Assembly (NCBI GenBank): GCA_018699075.1
Contig: JABIPV010000119.1
Coordinates: forward strand, 1 to 6,231
From: Kordiimonadaceae bacterium
GTDB taxonomy: Bacteria; Pseudomonadota; Alphaproteobacteria; Sphingomonadales; Emcibacteraceae
Reading direction: 5' to 3'
Length of the DNA: 6,231 nt
Positions 1 to 5,903 of this stretch are shown in pieces. Positions within the stretch are counted from its first letter, which is position 1, and every line of letters begins with the position of its first letter. Below the pieces are notes generated by a model, which was not told the DNA's origin, did not search any database, and saw nothing but the letters and a program-made list of their open reading frames with translations. Both the position numbers and the translations under genes were made by a program.

Positions 1-135
1 AACATCCATCATGATTCCTTGATCAGGCCAACTGGTCAGTTCCGGCACCAAGATCAGATGACCAGATGAGCTAATGGGCAGAAATTCTGTGATACCTTGC
101 ACGAGCGCAAGAACAATAATTTGTAATAAAGTCAA
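1..135 (-). CDS. uppP: Undecaprenyl-diphosphate phosphatase UppP/BacA, N-terminal 45 codons (runs off window)
   Basis: Integral inner-membrane enzyme that dephosphorylates undecaprenyl diphosphate to recycle the lipid carrier for peptidoglycan and other envelope polymers. Only the first 45 residues are inside the window. They contain the hallmark UppP segment QGITEFLPISSSGHL at residues 13-27, with the family's conserved Glu (E17) and the P-I-S-S-S-G-H motif (residues 20-26), preceded by a hydrophobic helix. The start is inferred to be TTG at 135-133. The reading frame is closed by the in-frame TAA of the upstream gene (150-148), and TTG is the only usual start codon between that stop and the conserved region. 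A GGA at 145-143 sits 7 nt ahead of it. It lies 12 nt after the FMN-binding gene and is probably co-transcribed, though an extra promoter inside that gene cannot be excluded. Family assignment is very secure; the start is fairly secure. Confidence 0.93.
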   Translation of the reverse strand, partial: MTLLQIIVLALVQGITEFLPISSSGHLILVPELTSWPDQGIMMDV

Positions 136-142
136 TATGTTA

Positions 143-145
143 TCC
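143..145 (-). promoter_or_regulatory. Weak ribosome-binding site for uppP TTG start
   Basis: GGA on the minus strand lies 7 nt upstream of TTG 135-133, inside the 12-nt gap after the FMN-binding gene. It is short and weak, but its spacing supports TTG as the start. The alternative ATG just upstream runs into a stop after a few codons. Confidence 0.45.
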
Positions 146-147
146 GG

Positions 148-690
148 TTATTCATCGTCACTTGTCACATCATTGTGTAGAAGTAAGGCAATGCGGGCCA
201 TACGCTTCATGGCATTTGCAGAAAGTGTTGACCCAGAAATACCATTGATCGGTTTATCAAGAATATTATCATCCGTTATTTTTGCACCGTAAAACTGGGC
301 GCGGTGGGTGCGGTTTTGAATTTCATGACCGCGGCTTTCTCGGTAAGTTAAAACGCTGATATCTTCTATGGTGCCATTTTCAACTGTAACACCAGTAGTG
401 AAAAGCATCGTTCTGGCCACATTTTCAAGAACCCATAATGTACGGTTGCCATCTTTCCAATACCTGTAGCGGACGGGGGTGTCCACATATCCTGCATTCA
501 CTTGATTAATATCATCACGCAAGTCGCCGATGACCCAAACGGTCGCTTTTTTGGGGACATTACCGCCAAAGGCATCAGAAACATATGTACTGGTTTTTTT
601 ATAAACACGTTCCGCTGGTTTAAAAGTTTGAGCGGGTGCGGATAACGCACCCATTATGAAGACCATAATAATTAAGCTAATGAATTTCAT
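148..690 (-). CDS. Periplasmic FMN-binding domain protein, predicted ApbE flavinylation substrate
   Basis: 180-residue exported single-domain flavoprotein. Residues 1-20 form a Sec-type signal peptide (hydrophobic core, then A-P-A before Q21). The rest resembles the FMN_bind domain found in RnfG, NqrC and NosR. The segment YRESRGHEI (116-124) matches the conserved Glu/Gly strand of the family. DKPINGISGSTLSA (145-158) matches the flavin-acceptor motif D..(x)n..S-G-A-T-x-S/T, placing covalent FMN on T155 through a phosphoester bond. The usual Ala is Ser here (S-G-S-T). By family knowledge the protein would shuttle electrons in the periplasm; its donor and acceptor are not visible. It sits 13 nt after the porin and 12 nt before uppP in a minus-strand operon, with the matching transferase apbE divergent on the other side of the porin. 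ATG at 690-688 is preceded by an A-rich, weak GAAAG-type site. No heme motif or additional membrane segment is present, so it is not a full RnfG/NqrC. Family call is confident; the physiological role is inferred. Confidence 0.88.
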   Translation of the reverse strand: MKFISLIIMVFIMGALSAPAQTFKPAERVYKKTSTYVSDAFGGNVPKKATVWVIGDLRDDINQVNAGYVDTPVRYRYWKDGNRTLWVLENVARTMLFTTGVTVENGTIEDISVLTYRESRGHEIQNRTHRAQFYGAKITDDNILDKPINGISGSTLSANAMKRMARIALLLHNDVTSDDE

Positions 691-703
691 TTATTTCTTT
701 CAT

Positions 704-1975
704 TTAGAACTGTAAGCCTAAGCCCAAATTAACACGGTTATCTTCTTTGGTAATATTGGCATAATTATCAATTTGATAATCTGCTTTTAGCACAACATTT
801 TCGTGAGGCCAATAGTTGAGACCAAATGAAGTTTGTTTATTTGCCGTATCAATTGCACTACCGGCCGTATTATCCCACATACTGTAACGGGCAAATATGC
901 CAATAGATTGTTCACTATCTATATTATATTTATAAGAAGGTTCGATGTACCAACCTTTTTGGATGTCCTTACCAAGAAGTTCTGCTTCAGTACTGTCTAA
1001 GTTCCACTGAGCATATAAGGCGCGAAGGCCAAGTTGACTATTGGTCGATAGTTGATGTTGTATATCTGCGTGGGCTTCGATGAGTGTTGCAGATGTAGGT
1101 TCAGCTGAAGTTTGTGTTAGATCGCTTTGATATTGGAACGATGCGCCGAAAGTTACGCCCGGTGCTGCCATCCATGAAAGTCTGCCTGTATAAGCCGTGT
1201 TTTTCCAGGATGCTTTAGCAACTTTTTGACGACCGCTCCTAATATTAAAGGCCCCAGATTGACCCGTAATTGGTGTTTTTAAACCAGAGTGGACCATAGC
1301 GTCATAACGAACTGAATCGCCGAGTTTTCCACTGAATTTTACACCTGCTTCCCACCATGTGGCGGGGATGATGTTTTTTTCAACATTATTGCGTTCAACT
1401 CCATAAAATGTTGGTGGTTCATGGGTTTCATTAATAATGCCTACTGGAACCAGTTGAAGCCCTACTGACGCATATGTATTTTCTGCAATGTCAAATTCAA
1501 CAAATGCCTGTTCCAGTTCAACTTCACCAGGTTTTCCGTTACCGGATAGGGAGTGTTCAACTTCTAATTCACTGAAAAAGCGAATTTTATCGGTAAATTC
1601 GTGTCCCATAAACATCACAAATCTATGAAAATCTATTTGGTCCGTTTCGCCACCATTAAAATGCATTTCAGCATAACCACCTAGGCTCGTTCCGTTTGTT
1701 GAAGGCCCTGCAGAAGCCATGCTGCCTTCTTCAATTGCCGTTACAGTTGCTTCAATCATTTTTTCGGTTACTTCGACTTTTTCTTTATTTTCAATTGCCG
1801 TTTGTTGAGTAATTCCCATCATTTTTTCAAGCGCTGTTATTTGTGCCTGTTGTTGCTGGATAAGTTTCCACATTTCTTCAGAGGAAGGGAGTTCTTGGCT
1901 TGATACATTCTGTGTGGTTAATATTAATGATAAAGCTATAAGTGAAGCGGATGTTTTTAAGGTGTTAATATTCAT
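704..1975 (-). CDS. Outer-membrane porin with N-terminal coiled coil (OprO/OprP-like)
   Basis: 423-residue outer-membrane beta-barrel protein. Residues 1-26 are a signal peptide (lysine, hydrophobic stretch, V-S-S before Q27). Residues about 33-83 are a Gln/Glu/Lys-rich coiled coil, as in trimeric porins, with an internal repeat (E-K-M-M ... T-A-I-E, then E-K-M-I ... T-A-I-E). From about residue 97 (LGGYAEMHFNG) onward, alternating polar/aromatic strands run to the C-terminus, which ends N-L-G-L-G-L-Q-F with the terminal Phe used for barrel assembly. The middle contains the conserved stretch GVERNNVEKNIIPATWWEAG, which I recognise from a widespread porin group related to the phosphate-selective O/P type. 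The substrate is unknown. I chose ATG 1975-1973 because GGAA at 1984-1981 precedes it and the signal peptide starts there. An in-frame ATG at 2020 would add 15 charged residues ahead of the signal peptide. First gene of the porin/FMN-binding/uppP operon; the Fur-like palindrome lies about 85 nt upstream of its start. Confidence 0.88.
   Translation of the reverse strand: MNINTLKTSASLIALSLILTTQNVSSQELPSSEEMWKLIQQQQAQITALEKMMGITQQTAIENKEKVEVTEKMIEATVTAIEEGSMASAGPSTNGTSLGGYAEMHFNGGETDQIDFHRFVMFMGHEFTDKIRFFSELEVEHSLSGNGKPGEVELEQAFVEFDIAENTYASVGLQLVPVGIINETHEPPTFYGVERNNVEKNIIPATWWEAGVKFSGKLGDSVRYDAMVHSGLKTPITGQSGAFNIRSGRQKVAKASWKNTAYTGRLSWMAAPGVTFGASFQYQSDLTQTSAEPTSATLIEAHADIQHQLSTNSQLGLRALYAQWNLDSTEAELLGKDIQKGWYIEPSYKYNIDSEQSIGIFARYSMWDNTAGSAIDTANKQTSFGLNYWPHENVVLKADYQIDNYANITKEDNRVNLGLGLQF
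1730..1802. repeat. Direct repeat inside the porin coiled coil
   Basis: The 13-base word TTCAATTGCCGTT occurs at 1730-1742 and again at 1790-1802. A second pair, encoding E-K-M-M and E-K-M-I, occurs at 1817-1828 and 1754-1765, 63 nt (21 codons, three heptads) apart. Together they show an imperfect internal duplication of about 60 nt within the coiled-coil coding part of the porin. Confidence 0.7.
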
Positions 1976-1980
1976 TTTTA

Positions 1981-1984
1981 TTCC
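1981..1984 (-). promoter_or_regulatory. Ribosome-binding site deciding the porin start
   Basis: GGAA on the minus strand lies 5 nt before ATG 1975-1973. It supports this start over the in-frame ATG at 2020, which would prepend a charged 15-residue extension to a normal signal peptide. Confidence 0.6.
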
Positions 1985-2059
1985 ATAATTTTCTTTTATT
2001 ATTTCTACTTTTATGTACATACTTGTTTCAAAGTGTTGCGAATGATTCTTAATAAGTTA

Positions 2060-2078
2060 ATTAATAATGATTATTAAT
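2060..2078. promoter_or_regulatory. Fur-box-like operator in the divergent porin/apbE promoter region
   Basis: Perfect 9-1-9 inverted repeat ATTAATAATGATTATTAAT centred on G2069. Against the 7-1-7 Fur core TGATAAT-N-ATTATCA, positions 2062-2076 match 12 of 14 bases, with the two differences symmetrical. Against the classic 19-mer GATAATGATAATCATTATC, positions 2063-2081 match 14 of 19. It lies about 60 nt upstream of apbE and about 85 nt upstream of the porin, in the 162-nt gap between them, so one bound repressor could control both directions. The region is very AT-rich, which raises the chance of fortuitous palindromes; a second, fully AT palindrome (ATTAATATTAAT) overlaps at 2073-2084. Another regulator could use the site. 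No clean sigma-70 promoter could be assigned on either strand here. Confidence 0.55.
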
Positions 2079-2137
2079 ATTAATTACAACATCAAAAATG
2101 CTTTACTGTGAAATAAGTTCTATAAATAGGTAATAAG

Positions 2138-3124
2138 ATGAAAAATAATCAAAGAAGACGTGTGCTAAAAGTGATGGCCTTATCAACCAGTGCATTGATA
2201 ATGCCGCATAAATTATTGGCCAAAAAAGCTGAATTACATAGTTGGCATGGGAATGCACTTGGTGCGCAGACGTCTATTCAACTTTATCATGATGATAAGC
2301 AAATGGCAGATCAAATATTGGCCCATTGTGTGAAAATCATATCAAAATATGAAAAAGCATTTAGTTTATTTGATGAAAATTCTGAAGTATCACGGCTTAA
2401 TAAAAATGGTTGGATCAATAATGCATCCGATGAATTTGTAATGCTTACTAAATTATCAAAACAGTTCAACGAAGAAACAAATGGGGCTTTCGATATTTCA
2501 ATTCAGCCGCTATGGGAATTATATGAAAAACATTTCCAAAGTGATGAAGGGAGTAATTTACCGAATAATATTGATCAAACCATCGATAAAGTTGGTTCAG
2601 AGAATATTATAATAAATAATTCAGATGTGATTTTGGAAAAAGAGGGCATGGGCTTAAGTTTTAATGGGATTGCGCAGGGGTTTATCACTGATAAAGTGAC
2701 AGAATTTCTAAGCCAGAAAGGCTTTGCAAATACTTTGATTGATATGGGTGAATATCGAGCGGGGGGGGCTCAAGCGAGCGGAGAACCTTGGCGGATCGGT
2801 TTACTTGATCCATTTGATGCGGTTTCAATTGCAGATGTCATAGAAATGAAAACAGGAGCCGTAGCCACGTCTGGTGGCTACGGTAATATATTTGACCTAA
2901 GCGGAAAGCACCATCATATATTTAATCCGTCATCGGGGCTAAGTAGTAATCTATATGCGTCGGTAACCGTTAGGGCTTCTGACGCAACAACGGCTGACGC
3001 ACTTTCAACGGCGTTTTCAAATATGAAAATTGAAGAAATTAAAACTATACTTCAAGCTAGGCCCGATGTTGAGGTTAGGCTTACTTTTAATTCTGGTGAG
3101 GTAACAGCGATTACGTCATCTTAG
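2138..3124 (+). CDS. apbE: FAD:protein FMN transferase ApbE
   Basis: 328-residue exported flavin transferase. It moves FMN from FAD, with Mg2+, onto a Ser/Thr of FMN-binding-domain proteins. Residues 6-28 carry a twin-arginine-type signal (R-R-R-V-L-K followed by a hydrophobic stretch), consistent with periplasmic action. Family motifs appear in order: SLFDENSEVSRLN (76-88), FDISIQPLW (118-126), LSFNGIAQGFITD (173-185), GEYRAGGA..GEPWRIGLLDP (204-225), AVATSGGYGN (241-250), HHHIFNPSSG (258-267) and TADALSTAF (285-293), with D287 and T291 at the spacing of the known Mg2+ ligands. Length is normal and no core block is missing. Departures from consensus are IAQG for IAKG and FNP for IDP. An AGGT site at 2128-2131 precedes ATG 2138. 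The likely substrate is the divergent FMN-binding protein. Codons 208-211 include a run of eight G residues (2761-2768). The 3' end overlaps the convergent AHSA1 gene by 9 bp. Confidence 0.94.
   Translation: MKNNQRRRVLKVMALSTSALIMPHKLLAKKAELHSWHGNALGAQTSIQLYHDDKQMADQILAHCVKIISKYEKAFSLFDENSEVSRLNKNGWINNASDEFVMLTKLSKQFNEETNGAFDISIQPLWELYEKHFQSDEGSNLPNNIDQTIDKVGSENIIINNSDVILEKEGMGLSFNGIAQGFITDKVTEFLSQKGFANTLIDMGEYRAGGAQASGEPWRIGLLDPFDAVSIADVIEMKTGAVATSGGYGNIFDLSGKHHHIFNPSSGLSSNLYASVTVRASDATTADALSTAFSNMKIEEIKTILQARPDVEVRLTFNSGEVTAITSS
2761..2768 (+). repeat. G8 homopolymer within apbE
   Basis: Eight consecutive G residues in an AT-rich gene, encoding part of Arg-Ala-Gly-Gly-Ala. The frame is open at this length. 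A gain or loss of one base would shift the frame before the C-terminal motifs, so it is a candidate slippage site. Confidence 0.6.
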
Positions 3125-3535
3125 GTCTATACCGTGCTCGATATAGGCTTTTAAGCATAAGGCAAAATGTTGCCAACCGCTGACGTTGTCGTAGGATTGA
3201 TCAAGCCCTTCTTGGGTGGACGGGTATGTTCCTTCAGTGATAACAAGGCTCGTAAAACCATCTTCTTTTTTAATAAATTTTAAGGCAACATCTACGGGGT
3301 CCTTATGGTGAGGTGACCATTCAAAAGTGATCAATTCATTTGTGATAATATCTTTGATTTTCACGTCGGCATCGCCGTAATGATCCCAAGTCCATGTTAT
3401 GGTTTTGTCGGCCTTTAAATCGCCACTGGTTTTGTTTGTAAAATACTGACAAAGTCTGTCAGACTTCACTACCGCATCATAAACATCTTCGGGGGTTTTA
3501 TTAACCGGAGTGGTAACAGTGAATTTAAGTTCCAT
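3116..3535 (-). CDS. AHSA1-like SRPBCC (START/Bet v1 fold) protein
   Basis: 139-residue cytoplasmic protein without signal peptide, of the length typical for bacterial single-domain AHSA1 proteins. The start MELKFTVTTPVNKTPEDVYDA is the family's first strand and helix, where hydrophobic strands lead into 'x-VYDA'. The middle holds the usual strand series (TITWTW at 45-50, ITFEWSPH at 69-76). The end G-W-Q-H-F-A-L-C-L-K-A-Y-I-E-H-G (120-135) is the C-terminal helix pattern of the group. These proteins bind hydrophobic ligands or act as helper proteins; no specific ligand can be read from the sequence. ATG 3535-3533 is preceded by AAAGG 9 nt upstream. It is transcribed alone, divergent from the carrier gene (116-nt gap) and convergent with apbE, overlapping it by 9 bp with no room for a separate terminator. 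No functional tie to its neighbours is evident. Confidence 0.85.
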   Translation of the reverse strand: MELKFTVTTPVNKTPEDVYDAVVKSDRLCQYFTNKTSGDLKADKTITWTWDHYGDADVKIKDIITNELITFEWSPHHKDPVDVALKFIKKEDGFTSLVITEGTYPSTQEGLDQSYDNVSGWQHFALCLKAYIEHGIDLR

Positions 3536-3624
3536 AATGGTAACCTTTCAAGAAAATTTGTCTTTTTCTGTACTCAGCTATAACATATCAAAATTAATTC
3601 GCAGGGAATAGTGAATAATAACCG

Positions 3625-3630
3625 TATAAT
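3625..3630 (+). promoter_or_regulatory. Candidate -10 element for the carrier/reductase operon
   Basis: A perfect TATAAT hexamer lies 21 nt before the ATG at 3652. Transcription starting about 7 nt later would give a short leader that still includes the AAGGGTGGAG ribosome-binding region (3640-3649). No good -35 is found at 16-18 nt spacing, so the call rests on the -10 and its position. The surrounding 116-nt gap (3536-3651) also has to hold the promoter of the divergent AHSA1 gene, which I could not pick out. Confidence 0.35.
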
Positions 3631-3651
3631 GCAGTATATAAGGGTGGAGTA

Positions 3652-4938
3652 ATGAGCGAAGACGGAAAAGTCGGTAAACAAATTAATCTATTAAAAAGCG
3701 TTTTTGAAAAAGAGGGCGCGGCATTCGTCTGGTCTTTCTTATATTTTTTCGCGCTACTTTCCGCTTACTTTATTTTGCGTCCCATTAGGGATGCTATGGG
3801 CATAGCTAGTGGTGTGGGTTTCTTACCATGGTTATTTACCGCTACATTCTTTGTTATGCTTGCGGTTATGCCGATATACGGAGTTTTAGTTTCTCGTTAT
3901 CCACGACGAAAATTTATCCCTTTTGTTTACCTTTTCTTTATCTTAAACCTACTTTTATTTTGGTATTTCTTCGCCAATAACATTCGTATGGATATAGTCG
4001 CGCAAATATTCTTCGTGTGGCTAAGTGTTTTTAATGTCTTTGTCGTTTCGATTTTTTGGAGCTTCATGGTTGATATTTTTAAATCGGGCGACAGTAAAAT
4101 CCTATTCGGCTTAATCGCATCCGGCGGTACAATCGGCGGTATCGTTGGCCCGACAATTGTTACATTGTTTACGGATGTTATCGGAACAGAGAGCTTGCTT
4201 CTTATTTCTGCTGGGATGCTTTTATTTGCTGTTTATTGTGTGCTGAAATTAATATCTCTGCGTAAGGATGATTTAATTGACCAAGAGGATATTAAAACCA
4301 CTGAAGCCGCAATAGGTGGTGGAATGTTGGCGGGGGTTAGTGCAGTATTTAAATCCCGATATTTAATGGGCATAAGTTTATTGGTTTTTTTGTTATCCCT
4401 AACGGCAACTTTTGCATATTTCCAACAAGGCAGTTTGATATATGAATTAGTGACGGAAACAGATGAGCGGGTGAAAATATTTGGCCAAATAGATCTTTAT
4501 GTATCAATTTTTGCCTTTGTTTTTCAAGTGTTCGTCGCGGGTCCATTATTATCTTCATACGGGGTAAAGGCGGGGATTATTATCTTACCACTCGTAACAC
4601 TTATTGGTTTTGCACTTCTATCCGTATCGCCAACTATTGGGGTGTTTATTATTTTTCAAACAGTACGTAGAGCATCTGAATATGGGTTGTTTGTACCTTC
4701 ACGTGAAAATTTATTCAGCGCCACTAGCCGCGAAGAAAAATACAAAGCGAAAAGCTTTATTGATACGGTGGTCTTCCGCGGTGGAGATGTCGCCAACGGT
4801 TGGTTCTATAATATGCTCAGCAGTGTAATGGGGCTATCCATTAGTGCAATCGCCATGATCGGTGTTCCTATTGCTGCACTTTGGTGCGTGTTAGGTTGGA
4901 AGTTAGGTAAAAGTCACGAGCAGAAAACTAAAATTTGA
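3652..4938 (+). CDS. Tlc/ATP:ADP antiporter-like membrane carrier (NTP/NDP exchange family or related MFS)
   Basis: 428-residue polytopic inner-membrane protein with about 11-12 hydrophobic segments (for example 22-43, 57-79, 88-109, 113-140, 148-175, 181-202, 235-256, 277-300, 305-322, 398-417) and a cytoplasmic-looking charged loop near 203-220. Two stretches recall the Tlc nucleotide-carrier family: AYFILRPIRDAMGI (38-51) in the first helix, and the late segment with P-S-R-E-N at 349-353 followed by Y-K-A-K-S-F-I-D (364-371) and R-G-G (376-378). This parallels the 'KE..YIPL..E.K.KGKAA.DV..R.GKS' region of true Tlc proteins. Such homologues are common in free-living proteobacteria, where import of host ATP makes no sense, so the substrate is unknown. 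AGGG at 3641-3644 sets the ATG at 3652. First gene of an operon with two exported aldo/keto reductases, 13 nt downstream. Membrane transporter is near certain; exact family is good but not proven. Confidence 0.8.
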   Translation: MSEDGKVGKQINLLKSVFEKEGAAFVWSFLYFFALLSAYFILRPIRDAMGIASGVGFLPWLFTATFFVMLAVMPIYGVLVSRYPRRKFIPFVYLFFILNLLLFWYFFANNIRMDIVAQIFFVWLSVFNVFVVSIFWSFMVDIFKSGDSKILFGLIASGGTIGGIVGPTIVTLFTDVIGTESLLLISAGMLLFAVYCVLKLISLRKDDLIDQEDIKTTEAAIGGGMLAGVSAVFKSRYLMGISLLVFLLSLTATFAYFQQGSLIYELVTETDERVKIFGQIDLYVSIFAFVFQVFVAGPLLSSYGVKAGIIILPLVTLIGFALLSVSPTIGVFIIFQTVRRASEYGLFVPSRENLFSATSREEKYKAKSFIDTVVFRGGDVANGWFYNMLSSVMGLSISAIAMIGVPIAALWCVLGWKLGKSHEQKTKI

Positions 4939-4940
4939 AC

Positions 4941-4944
4941 GGAG
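4941..4944 (+). promoter_or_regulatory. Ribosome-binding site deciding the first reductase start
   Basis: GGAG in the context AACGGAGA lies 7 nt before ATG 4952 but only 1 nt before ATG 4946, so 4952 is the better start. The same AACGGAGA word precedes the second reductase. Confidence 0.7.
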
Positions 4945-4951
4945 AATGACG

Positions 4952-5890
4952 ATGACTGATATATCCCGTAAAGAGTTTTTAAAGTTAAGCGGTGCGGCTA
5001 TTGCCAGTGGAGCATTAGCCTCTAGTGGTTTGGATAGCATTGCAAATGCTCAAAGTAGAGAACTTTTGCACCGACCTATACATTCAACGGGTGAAATGAT
5101 CCCAGCAGTCGGGCTTGGAACGGCCAGTGACGGCTTTGGCCGTATGAGTAGTAATGATGATTATATTAGAAGGCGCAACGCCATCGATGCTCTTCTTTCT
5201 AACGGCGGCACGGTTATTGATACGTCGCCTACATATCGCGGTGCAGAGGCGGTCGTCGGTCGTGCACTTGATGATCTTAATAAGCGCGATCAATGTTTTC
5301 TTGCCACCAAAACCAGCATTTTTGGTAAAGACGATGGTATTGAACAGAATGCCAGGTCTTATAATGCCTTAAAGACCAATAGTTTTGATCTTCTTCAAGT
5401 GCATAATTTAAAGGATACCGATGATCATTTAGAGACCATAAATGCCTTAAAAGCAGAAGGTAAAGTGCGTTATGTCGGGATCACCCATGTCCGGTCGAGA
5501 TTAAATAACGAAGCCGTTCATTTCATTGAAGATAACAAATTGGATTTTATTCAGTGCCAATATAATATGATGGACAGAAGCATTGAAAACTCGGTCCTTC
5601 CCGCCGCAAGAGAGCATGGTGTTGCAGTGATGATAAATGTACCATTTGCTAGAGGGCGTTTGTTTAGGGCAGTATCAGGAAAAAGTGTTCCTGCGTGGGC
5701 TAATGAATTTGGCGTGGACACATGGGGTAAGTTTTTCTTAAAGTTTATATTATCACACCCAGATGTTACAGTGGCGATACCGGGAACTATAAATGATTAT
5801 CATGTACTTGATAATCTTGGGGCTTTAAAAGGGCGACTACCGACGGCGGTCGAACGAAATAAAATGATACAGTATTACCAAGATTTATAA
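4952..5890 (+). CDS. Tat-type exported aldo/keto reductase, copy 1
   Basis: 312-residue NAD(P)H-dependent oxidoreductase of the aldo/keto reductase superfamily with an export signal. Residues 5-33 look like a Tat signal (S-R-K-E-F-L-K, Gly/Ala-rich hydrophobic stretch, A-N-A before Q34), though the twin Arg is Arg-Lys. The AKR barrel follows. V-I-D-T-S-P-T-Y gives D90 and Y95, ATKTS gives K120, and LLQVHN gives H151, so the catalytic tetrad Asp-Tyr-Lys-His is complete. GKVRYVGITH, QCQYNMMDR and the nucleotide-binding AIPGT near the C-terminus are the expected later motifs. Carbonyl reduction is the family reaction; the substrate is unknown. If folded with cofactor before Tat export it would work in the periplasm. 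It lies 13 nt after the carrier gene and 13 nt before its paralogue. ATG 4946 also reads in frame but has poor ribosome-binding spacing. Confidence 0.9.
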   Translation: MTDISRKEFLKLSGAAIASGALASSGLDSIANAQSRELLHRPIHSTGEMIPAVGLGTASDGFGRMSSNDDYIRRRNAIDALLSNGGTVIDTSPTYRGAEAVVGRALDDLNKRDQCFLATKTSIFGKDDGIEQNARSYNALKTNSFDLLQVHNLKDTDDHLETINALKAEGKVRYVGITHVRSRLNNEAVHFIEDNKLDFIQCQYNMMDRSIENSVLPAAREHGVAVMINVPFARGRLFRAVSGKSVPAWANEFGVDTWGKFFLKFILSHPDVTVAIPGTINDYHVLDNLGALKGRLPTAVERNKMIQYYQDL

Positions 5891-5893
5891 AAC

Positions 5894-5897
5894 GGAG
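5894..5897 (+). promoter_or_regulatory. Ribosome-binding site for the second reductase
   Basis: GGAG in the context AACGGAGA, 6 nt before ATG 5904. The context is the same as before copy 1, as expected if the gap was duplicated together with the gene. It favours 5904 over the in-frame ATG at 5922. Confidence 0.65.
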
Positions 5898-5903
5898 ACC
5901 AAA

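Noticed and set aside
74..292. Plus-strand open frame opposite uppP and the FMN-binding gene
   Set aside because: It is antisense to two recognisable genes, has no ribosome-binding site or family features, and is best explained as a shadow frame.
1976..2020. Longer porin N-terminus starting at ATG 2020
   Set aside because: It would place 15 mostly charged residues before a complete signal peptide, and the ribosome-binding site fits ATG 1975.
2041..2059. Second Fur-like half site (AATGATT...) beside the main palindrome
   Set aside because: Only about 11 of 19 consensus matches and no symmetry; not distinguishable from AT-rich background.
2121..2127. TATAAAT just upstream of apbE as a -10 element
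   Set aside because: Transcription would start near 2133, downstream of the AGGT ribosome-binding site at 2128-2131, leaving it out of the message. No -35 at proper spacing either.
3126..3145. Small inverted repeat CTATA...TATAG near the apbE/AHSA1 junction as a bidirectional terminator
   Set aside because: Only five pairs, a long loop, no following T run, and it lies inside AHSA1 coding sequence.
3551..3569. A/T-only stem AGAAAA...TTTTCT as a terminator or leader hairpin
   Set aside because: Six weak pairs with no G-C and no gene end nearby; it lies in the AHSA1 leader, where chance pairing is likely.
4946..4951. First reductase starting at ATG 4946
   Set aside because: Only 1 nt separates it from GGAG; ATG 4952 has normal 7-nt spacing.
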